Shown here in pieces: positions 57,996-64,000 of a stretch of DNA of 64,000 nucleotides. The notes beneath the pieces were generated by a model. That model saw only the letters and a program-made list of their open reading frames with translations. It did not search any database and had not been told where the DNA came from. The DNA is taken from assembly GCA_009773395.1 (NCBI GenBank), contig WRPI01000001.1, positions 186,001 through 250,000 on the forward strand, in the 5' to 3' direction. This stretch comes from Hyphomonadaceae bacterium (lineage in GTDB: Bacteria; Pseudomonadota; Alphaproteobacteria; Caulobacterales; Aquidulcibacteraceae). A program made the translations under genes and the position numbers. The first letter of the stretch is position 1; each line of letters opens with the position of its first letter.

Positions 57996-58430
57996 ATGAT
58001 CCGCATTGAAACCGAATTATTCATTTCCGCCCCACCAGAAAAAGTTTGGGATGTGTTGTTAGATTTTGACAAATACCCCGAGTGGAATCCGTTCGTGTTT
58101 TTTGCGCAGGGCGAAAAGTCCAAGGGTGGGAAATTGCTCATCAAAGTTAATTCACCGGATGGCGCGGCCAAAGTTTTTAATTTTACGGTTTATTTGAATG
58201 CGTTTGAGCCAAACAAATTTTTGGCATGGGCGGGTAAGCCGCTTTTACCATGGTTATTTTCGGGCGTTCATTATTTTCGCCTAGAAAAAGCGGGTGACGG
58301 AACATTGTTCACGCATGGCGAGACTTTTTCTGGCCTGATTGCCAATATGTTGAAAAAGAAAATATTACGTGATTTTCCAAAAGGCTATGCCGCCATGAAT
58401 GTGGCTTTAGCCAAACGTTGCAGTGGTTAG
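57996..58430 (+). CDS. SRPBCC/START-like domain protein
   Basis: 144 aa small-molecule-binding helix-grip protein. [25 protein letters not shown] is the standard SRPBCC N terminus, with a later [20 protein letters not shown]. Ligand unknown. It begins 12 nt after the TonB-C gene and overlaps the ferredoxin gene convergently by 4 nt. Confidence 0.9.
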   Translation: MIRIETELFISAPPEKVWDVLLDFDKYPEWNPFVFFAQGEKSKGGKLLIKVNSPDGAAKVFNFTVYLNAFEPNKFLAWAGKPLLPWLFSGVHYFRLEKAGDGTLFTHGETFSGLIANMLKKKILRDFPKGYAAMNVALAKRCSG

Positions 58431-58747
58431 AACTGGCTCGCTGGAATTGTTACCACCAAACCATCAAGATCTTCATTGACCGTTATTTGGCACGACAAGC
58501 GTGAATTTGGCTTAACCCCTTCAGCAAAATCCAGCATGGATTCTTCCATAGTTCCCATCGGGTTGATTTTACCCATCCAATCATCATCGACAAAAACATG
58601 GCAAGTGGCGCAAGCACACGCTCCACCGCAATCGGCATCAATACCGGGGACATTATGTTTAGTAGCGGCTTCCATTACTGTGCCACCATTGGTCGCCTCA
58701 ACCACATGAACTGTGCCATTATTTTCAATAAAAGTTATTTGTACCAT
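58427..58747 (-). CDS. 2Fe-2S ferredoxin, adrenodoxin type
   Basis: 106 aa. Cluster ligands Cys40, Cys46, Cys49 ([13 protein letters not shown]) and Cys86 (RLSCQI). The start [11 protein letters not shown] is the family N terminus; an upstream extension is rejected. It follows a ferredoxin reductase gene by 54 nt. No cytochrome P450 or other acceptor is nearby; Fe-S assembly or a remote oxygenase are possible uses. Confidence 0.93.
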   Translation of the reverse strand: MVQITFIENNGTVHVVEATNGGTVMEAATKHNVPGIDADCGGACACATCHVFVDDDWMGKINPMGTMEESMLDFAEGVKPNSRLSCQITVNEDLDGLVVTIPASQF

Positions 58748-58801
58748 GGTCGTCCCGATTGATGCCCTGAAGTTGCGCCGCAAAATAGTCAAACTTAGGA
58801 A

Positions 58802-60034
58802 TTATTCAACCGCGTGCGCTGCAAGTTCTTTTATTGGAATATCGAGATTGGAAATTATTTGGGGAGTGATTTTGGCACTAGCCAAAACCAATTTTTTTCC
58901 AATAAGAAACTCACCTGGTGAATTGATGGCATCAACCGCCAAAACGCGATTTTCATCGTTCAAATGGAAAACAGCGAATTTATTGTCGGCGATATTACCG
59001 CGGACAATATGTTGAGTCGCTCCATTTGAGAGGCCAGCAATTTGCATCTTCACGTCATATTGATCGGACCAGAACCACGGCGTATCAAGTTTTGGTGGTT
59101 GGGCGCCCATAATATGCGCCGCCGCCAATTTGGCTTGTTCCAAGGCATTATGCACGCTTTCAAGACGCATTCGAATACCATAAAGGTCGAGCTCGCGGTT
59201 AGTGCAATCACCGCAAGCATAAATATTGGCATCATTTGTTCGGGCATATTCATCGACATCAATACCATTGGTGCAAATAATCCCAGCATCAATTGCGATT
59301 TCGCTATTGGGGATAATGCCAATGCCAACCAAAACCATATCAGCCGCAATTTCACGCCCGTCTTCAAGTAAAACGCGCTGGACTTTGTCTTTGCCGCCAA
59401 AGGCTTTTAGCGCACAATTGGTCATGATATTTACGCCATGCGACGCATGCAGATTTTCAAAATATTGGGAAATTATTGGAGTCGCGACCCGCGCCAAAAC
59501 TCTTGGTGCCAATTCAATGACAGTTACACTTAAGCCCTTCTTTCGCGCGATTGCCGCAACTTCAAGACCAATATAGCCAGCGCCAATTATCGCGATAGAT
59601 TTGGCTTTATCTAAATCAGCTTTCAACGCGTCAGATTGTGCGAGAGTTCGTAAATAATGGATGCCTTTAAGTTCGCTATTTTCGCAACTGATTTTGCGAA
59701 CTCTTGAACCTGTGGCAATAATCAAATTATCATAAGCTATTTTTTCGCCAGATTTAGTGACAACCATTTTCGCGGCGCGATCAATATTAGCCACACCTGC
59801 ATTGGGCCGCATATCAATGCCATCCCTTTCCCACTGGTCATCATCACGAAATTTAAGCCTTGCGATTTCGATTTCGCCCATCAAATAGGCTTTTGAAAGT
59901 GGCGGCCTTTGATACGGCGCGATGCCTTCATCGCCGAGCATAGTAATTTTGCCGTTAAAGCCGTATTGCCGCAGGCTGTTTGCCGCTTGGGTCGCCGCTT
60001 GGCCCGCGCCAATTATCACTATGCTTTTTGCCAT
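58802..60034 (-). CDS. FAD-dependent ferredoxin reductase
   Basis: 410 aa, like putidaredoxin or rhodocoxin reductase. FAD motif VIIGAGQAATQAANSLRQ, PYQRPPLSKAYL, NAD(P) motif AIIGAGYIGLEVAAIARKKG and second FAD site IYACGDCTN. Paired with the downstream 2Fe-2S ferredoxin, which is its likely partner. Divergent from the polyamine operon. Confidence 0.93.
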   Translation of the reverse strand: MAKSIVIIGAGQAATQAANSLRQYGFNGKITMLGDEGIAPYQRPPLSKAYLMGEIEIARLKFRDDDQWERDGIDMRPNAGVANIDRAAKMVVTKSGEKIAYDNLIIATGSRVRKISCENSELKGIHYLRTLAQSDALKADLDKAKSIAIIGAGYIGLEVAAIARKKGLSVTVIELAPRVLARVATPIISQYFENLHASHGVNIMTNCALKAFGGKDKVQRVLLEDGREIAADMVLVGIGIIPNSEIAIDAGIICTNGIDVDEYARTNDANIYACGDCTNRELDLYGIRMRLESVHNALEQAKLAAAHIMGAQPPKLDTPWFWSDQYDVKMQIAGLSNGATQHIVRGNIADNKFAVFHLNDENRVLAVDAINSPGEFLIGKKLVLASAKITPQIISNLDIPIKELAAHAVE

Positions 60035-60086
60035 TGCGATTTTTACCCTATTATTTCTAACTCACAAAAACATTAATTCCGCTAAT

Positions 60087-60201
60087 ATGCAAAAAATCTT
60101 GCATTTGTTTTGCTAAGCTTATAGATGCAAAACATGAGACCACAAAGGAAACATTTGTTTCCCGATGGAAGTCGATATTTAGGTTTCTTGATTTTCAAGA
60201 A
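60087..60201 (+). promoter_or_regulatory. Structured leader of the decarboxylase gene (possible speF-type element)
   Basis: Three short inverted repeats lie in the 199 bp gap before the decarboxylase: ATGCAA/TTGCAT (60087-60104), GGAAAC/GTTTCC (60147-60162) and TTCTTGA/TCAAGAA (60185-60201). A cis-acting RNA (speF, Rfam RF00518) is known before alphaproteobacterial ornithine decarboxylase genes. I cannot confirm the match. The rest of the gap shows no gene. Confidence 0.45.
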
Positions 60202-60233
60202 TTTTTGATTCGTTTCTTTCTGGGAGTTCCTAA

Positions 60234-61448
60234 TTGGATCACTTCAGTTCAGCTATTGAAATTGTGCGCACATTGATGCCTGATGTGCCAATTGCCGCTA
60301 ATCGCCCACATTTGGCCAAAAGAGCCGCGAATTGGTTCGTGAATAATTTCGGCGGCCAAGTGCTTTATGCGGTAAAAGCCAACCCTTCGCCCTGGGTTCT
60401 CGAAGCGCTTTGGAGTGGCGGCATAAGGCATTTTGACGTAGCCTCACTAAATGAAATAATCCAAGTCAGAAGCCAGTTTACTGATGCCATTTTGGCTTTC
60501 ATGCACCCGGTGAAAAACCGCAACGCTATACATAAAGCTTATTTTGAGCATGGCTGTCGTATTTTTTCGATTGATTCGGACGCTGAATTAAACAAAGTTT
60601 TGGCTGCGACCGACAATGCCAAAGACCTTACATTGATGATACGCTTGAGCGTTTCCAATAGTTCGGCTTCCTTGCCATTGGACAATAAATTCGGCGTCAG
60701 TGAGCGAGACGCGATAGAGCTTTTGCGCCGCGCAAGGTCTGTCACGCGCGAAGATCTGGGGATTTGTTTTCATGTTGGCTCGCAATGTATGGATCCTTCG
60801 GCCTATGTTGCGGCAATGGATCTTGCAAAAAATATTATACATAAAGCCAGTGTAGTTATTGATATTATTGATGTTGGTGGCGGTTTCCCAGTAAATTATC
60901 GCGGCATGACACCACCTGATATGTCGCTTTATATGGCCGCCATTGCCGAAAAATTTGAAACCATGCCAGTGCTTGAAAATTGTGAGCTTTGGTGCGAACC
61001 GGGGCGCGCATTAGTGGCAGAGGCGACTTCAATAATTACCAGAGTAGAATTGCGCAAAGGCAATGTGCTTTTCATCAATGATGGCGCGTATGGCAATTTG
61101 TTTGATGCGACCCATGTTAGGTGGCCGTTTGAGGTCAAACACTTGCGGATTGGAGATCCAAGTTCTTCAACATTTTCGACCTTCAAAATTTTTGGCCCAA
61201 CCTGTGATTCGATCGATGCATTGGAAACTGAATATTTCCTTCCCAGTGATATTATGGAAGGCGATTATATCGAATTCCAAATGCTTGGCGCATATGGCGT
61301 AACCATGGCTACCAAATTCAACGGTTTTGGCGAGACAATCGAAGTTATCGCTGATGATGCACCACATGTTTCCATGTATTCGGTGCAAGCACCAACCCAA
61401 CCAACTCACAAATCAAAACAAAGGGCAGAAAAATATGACCAACAATAG
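60234..61448 (+). CDS. Fold-III PLP amino acid decarboxylase (ornithine/lysine type)
   Basis: 404 aa alanine-racemase-fold decarboxylase like eukaryotic ornithine decarboxylase. PLP Lys48 in YAVKANP; GSQC and DVGGGFP motifs; ELWCEPGRALVAEA; the active-site Cys region is FGPTCDSIDAL. It probably makes putrescine from ornithine (or cadaverine from lysine). The start is TTG at 60234 after GGGAG. Its end overlaps the next gene by 14 nt. Confidence 0.93.
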   Translation: MDHFSSAIEIVRTLMPDVPIAANRPHLAKRAANWFVNNFGGQVLYAVKANPSPWVLEALWSGGIRHFDVASLNEIIQVRSQFTDAILAFMHPVKNRNAIHKAYFEHGCRIFSIDSDAELNKVLAATDNAKDLTLMIRLSVSNSSASLPLDNKFGVSERDAIELLRRARSVTREDLGICFHVGSQCMDPSAYVAAMDLAKNIIHKASVVIDIIDVGGGFPVNYRGMTPPDMSLYMAAIAEKFETMPVLENCELWCEPGRALVAEATSIITRVELRKGNVLFINDGAYGNLFDATHVRWPFEVKHLRIGDPSSSTFSTFKIFGPTCDSIDALETEYFLPSDIMEGDYIEFQMLGAYGVTMATKFNGFGETIEVIADDAPHVSMYSVQAPTQPTHKSKQRAEKYDQQ

Positions 61449-62475
61449 AAAAGCCGAATTGCTTGGCACAAAAGTTGAGCATATTGATATTGCATCTTTT
61501 GACGCGCGGCCAATTATTGATGCGATGGGCAAAATGTCTTTCACGTCGCGTGATACTGCCCGCGCAGCCCGCATTTTCAACATGGCTCTCGAAGACAAAG
61601 AGTGCTCGGTTTGGCTTACGCTTGCCGGCTCAACATCTGCGGGTGGCTGTATGCATGTTTACCGCGACATGGTGAAAGCGGGCATGGTGGATGCAATTGT
61701 CGCAACGGGCGCTTCAATTGTTGATATGGATTTTTTTGAAGCTTTGGGTTTTAGCCATTATCAAGCGCTCGAAGTGCCTGACGATGAAACTCTGCGCTCG
61801 CTTTATATTGACCGCATTTACGACACTTATATTGATGAAGAAGAACTACAAGCCTGTGATGGAACAATTTTCGAGATTGCCAATGCACTTGAACCAAAAG
61901 CATATTCATCGCGCGCTTTCATCAAAGAAATGGGGCGCTGGCTCGCGGCTGGCAACGCCAAAAAATCCGGCTCATTGATTCAAACTTGTTATGAAGAAGG
62001 CGTGCCAATTTTTTGCCCAGCATTTGTGGACAGCTCGGCAGGCTTCGGCCTTGTGAAGCACCAAGTGGAAAATGCAAAGGCTGGTAAGTCTTACATGGTT
62101 ATTGATGCGATAGCAGATTTTCGTGAATTGACTGACATTAAAATCGCTGCTGGTCGCACTGGTTTGTTTATGGTTGGTGGCGGTGTGCCCAAAAATTTCG
62201 CGCAAGATACTGTTGTCTGCGCCGAGATATTGGGGCTCGAAGCCGAGATGCACGCCTATGCAGTGCAAATTAGCGTTGCCGATGTTCGCGATGGCGCTTG
62301 TTCATCTTCCACCCTCAAAGAAGCTTGCTCTTGGGGCAAAGTGTCGGTTGCGCTGGAGCAAATGGTATTTGCCGAAGCCACCAGCGTTGTGCCTTTGATA
62401 ATGTCCGACGCATATCACCGCGGGGCATGGAAAAACCGCAAAAAACCACGTTGGGCGGATTTATTTAAGGATTAG
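61435..62475 (+). CDS. Deoxyhypusine-synthase-like homospermidine/spermidine-forming enzyme
   Basis: 346 aa member of the deoxyhypusine synthase family. The enzyme-imine Lys is conserved as Lys302 in CSWGKVS, and TGASIVDMDFFEALG and GGGVPKNFAQD are family segments. Bacteria lack eIF5A, and bacterial relatives are known that make homospermidine or related polyamines. ATG 61435 has AAGGG upstream. Paired with the decarboxylase, it fits putrescine-to-homospermidine. EF-P in this genome is instead served by EpmA. Confidence 0.92.
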   Translation: MTNNRKAELLGTKVEHIDIASFDARPIIDAMGKMSFTSRDTARAARIFNMALEDKECSVWLTLAGSTSAGGCMHVYRDMVKAGMVDAIVATGASIVDMDFFEALGFSHYQALEVPDDETLRSLYIDRIYDTYIDEEELQACDGTIFEIANALEPKAYSSRAFIKEMGRWLAAGNAKKSGSLIQTCYEEGVPIFCPAFVDSSAGFGLVKHQVENAKAGKSYMVIDAIADFRELTDIKIAAGRTGLFMVGGGVPKNFAQDTVVCAEILGLEAEMHAYAVQISVADVRDGACSSSTLKEACSWGKVSVALEQMVFAEATSVVPLIMSDAYHRGAWKNRKKPRWADLFKD

Positions 62476-62482
62476 AATTGAC

Positions 62483-63175
62483 TTAAGACGGCCTGAATTG
62501 AATAAAGCCGTCGCCATCATCGGCGGGCTCTTTCAAAATATCCGAATGCAGTTGCAGCTTCGTATGCTTCACTAAGGTTGAATTTGGTGAAGGCGCCACA
62601 ATGTTTTTCGCATTTATTTGATTGACTATGTCATTCAAATTTGCGCCTTGCCAATTCAAATAACCGCGCAAAATATAGAGATGCATTGTCCTGGAATTGG
62701 CGTGCGCCCATCTATCGTGCCAACCAAAGGCCTCGGGCCGCCAAATTGAGTTATGGCTAGCGTAAAAATTGCCAGGGATATTTTGCACCATGCATTCTGG
62801 TGTTGCAATGATGATATAGGCGCTGCGGTAAGTTAGAAATTCCAACAAATCCAAGCCATCGCTTTTTTTGAAATGCTCAATTACATCGCCTAAAATCACC
62901 ACATCGAAATTGGTTTCCTTGGTGTTATAGAGGCTATCTGGCACATCAATGATTACTTCGTCATATAGTTTTTCCAAATCCTCGCGGCACGCTTCTACGG
63001 CTTCAAGCGCTCTAACTAATGGCTTTGGTGACAAATTAGCAGCCCTGATAATTTTGCCATATTTTCCATCGCCTGACCCAATATCGAGGATTCGCGACGG
63101 TTTTATAATGCGCAGACATTCGATAATTGTCTCATCAAATGTATTATATGAAAAGTGAAGGTTTTCTTTGCTCAT
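62483..63175 (-). CDS. Class I SAM-dependent methyltransferase
   Basis: 230 aa. Motif I is ILDIGSGDGKYGK, and VVILGDVIEHF is the post-II motif of the UbiG/Coq3-like fold. Substrate unknown; the C terminus (after about residue 175) has no recognised feature. Convergent with the deoxyhypusine-synthase-like gene with a 7-nt gap. Confidence 0.85.
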   Translation of the reverse strand: MSKENLHFSYNTFDETIIECLRIIKPSRILDIGSGDGKYGKIIRAANLSPKPLVRALEAVEACREDLEKLYDEVIIDVPDSLYNTKETNFDVVILGDVIEHFKKSDGLDLLEFLTYRSAYIIIATPECMVQNIPGNFYASHNSIWRPEAFGWHDRWAHANSRTMHLYILRGYLNWQGANLNDIVNQINAKNIVAPSPNSTLVKHTKLQLHSDILKEPADDGDGFIQFRPS

Positions 63176-63259
63176 TTTGGCGATTTCCGTTCAAGTATTT
63201 TGCCAATTGTCATTGACCCATCAAAAATATAAAGTCAAATAACCGACATAGCACAGTTT

Positions 63260-63352
63260 GCGTTTAGTTATCACTAAACGCTCGCGCTAGTTTCTTTCCT
63301 GGTCGCGCATTTTTGCTTATTAAGTTGAATCAACTTAAACGCTATGCGCTCT
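63260..63352. repeat. Modular double-hairpin repeat B, copy 3
   Basis: Hairpin 1 GCGTTTAGT/ACTAAACGC (63260-63281), then GCGCTAG, linker TTTCTTTCCTGGTCGCGCA, then hairpin 2 TTAAGTTG/CAACTTAA (63320-63338) and GCGCTCT at the end. It lies in the 193 bp gap upstream of the GST gene and ends just before its AGGAGG ribosome site. Confidence 0.78.
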
Positions 63353-63368
63353 GGCAGGAGGCCGTAAA

Positions 63369-64000
63369 ATGACCAAACCAATTCTATTTCTTGGCAATCG
63401 AACTTATTCATCATGGTCCATGCGACCATGGTTTGCGCTTAAATATTCTGGCCTCGATTTTGATGAAATTGATGTCGAACTTGATGCAGACGGATATGGG
63501 CAGGCGCAAGTGCAGGCAGCTTTGGCAGCTTCACCTACTGGGCGCGTTCCTGCCCTGCATATGGGTGAGTTAAAACTATGGGATAGTTTGGCAATTTGCG
63601 AATGGGCCAATGAACAGGCACCAAGTGCAAATTTATGGCCGAAAGACGTGGGTGCTCGAGCACTGGCCCGCGCTGTAGTTTGTGAAATGCATTCAGGTTT
63701 TGGCGAAATCCGCAATAATTTGACCTGCAACATCAGGCGCAAAGTGCAGGAGCAAAATTGGAATGCCGCCACTTTAAGCGAAATGGAACGGCTAGATGAT
63801 ATTTGGTCGGGGCTTTTGGCGCAATTTGGTGGGCCGTATTTATTTGGCGAAAAACCAACAATTGCCGATGCGTTTTATATCCCAATGGCGACCCGTATGC
63901 GCACATATAGCGTCAGCCTATCAACCGAAGCGGCTTCGTATCGCGATTTTATTTTGGCTACCCCTGAATTTCTCGAATGGGAAGCGGCGGCAGCGAAGCA
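63369..64000 (+). CDS. Glutathione S-transferase (3' end outside window)
   Basis: The frame from ATG 63369 (AGGAGG upstream) stays open to the window edge, giving 210 residues. The N-terminal thioredoxin-like domain has NRTYSSWSMRPWFAL, with the likely catalytic Ser, and GRVPALHMGELKLWDSLAI, the cis-Pro and glutathione gamma-Glu site. The C-terminal helical domain includes FGEKPTIADAFYIPM. Only a short C terminus is missing. Substrate unknown. Confidence 0.92.
   Translation, partial: MTKPILFLGNRTYSSWSMRPWFALKYSGLDFDEIDVELDADGYGQAQVQAALAASPTGRVPALHMGELKLWDSLAICEWANEQAPSANLWPKDVGARALARAVVCEMHSGFGEIRNNLTCNIRRKVQEQNWNAATLSEMERLDDIWSGLLAQFGGPYLFGEKPTIADAFYIPMATRMRTYSVSLSTEAASYRDFILATPEFLEWEAAAAK

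Overview
This window reads as the chromosome of an alphaproteobacterium with a moderately AT-rich genome (G+C in the mid-40s % by eye). The evidence is the gene order: tol-pal followed by tilS and ftsH, ffh-rpsP-rimM, rimP-nusA-rnpM-infB-rbfA-truB-rpsO-pnp, tsaE-amgK-murU, and ahcY beside a DivL-type histidine kinase whose phospho-acceptor His is Tyr. No rRNA, tRNA, CRISPR array, insertion sequence or prophage gene was found. Coding density is high and both strands are used in long operons.

Layout. 1-9.9 kb (+): the 3' part of tolB, pal, cpoB and tilS, then ftsH, folP, trhO, thiD and two small conserved genes. 9.8-14 kb (-): a chemoreceptor, an alpha/beta hydrolase and epmA. 14-15.3 kb (+): efp, divergent from epmA, and a PSK/VapC-type toxin-antitoxin pair. 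15.5-18.4 kb (-): a Rieske ferredoxin, Kef-type antiporter and GNAT operon. 18.4-22.6 kb: a fatty-acid-hydroxylase-family gene, then rph-rimM-rpsP-ffh. 22.7-28.7 kb (-): WD40 protein, GT-C-like membrane protein and putA. 28.8-29.9 kb (+): a glycosyltransferase. 30.1-35.6 kb (-): a phosphorus-acquisition island with pstS, an OprP/O-type porin, phnE and an unusual phnC-phnD gene fusion. 35.8-40.6 kb: rlmN, an unknown gene, a hyperacidic small protein and pnp. 40.9-48.2 kb (-): the translation/transcription operon. 48.5-51.9 kb (-): Fe-ADH, murU, amgK and tsaE. 52-58.4 kb (+): a SIMPL lipoprotein, ahcY, divL, a TonB-C-domain protein and an SRPBCC protein. 58.4-60 kb (-): a ferredoxin and its reductase. 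60.2-62.5 kb (+): a polyamine operon of a fold-III PLP decarboxylase and a deoxyhypusine-synthase-like enzyme. 62.5-64 kb: a methyltransferase and a GST cut off by the window end.

The most unusual items are the following. A single-gene fusion joins a cytosolic ABC ATPase (PhnC) through one membrane helix to a phosphonate-binding domain (PhnD), with Pho-box-like repeats before it and before the porin-pstS unit. Several families of structured intergenic repeats are present. They include a 160-166 bp inverted-repeat element (two copies) and a modular double-hairpin element (three copies), where a constant linker joins hairpins of unrelated sequence. The window also holds a basic-residue-free acidic protein, a decarboxylase leader with several hairpins, a terminator-like hairpin at the start of rimP, and a Rieske ferredoxin closely coupled to a Kef-type antiporter. 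Several genes appear to use TTG starts (ffh, the GT4 glycosyltransferase, the decarboxylase and probably rimP).
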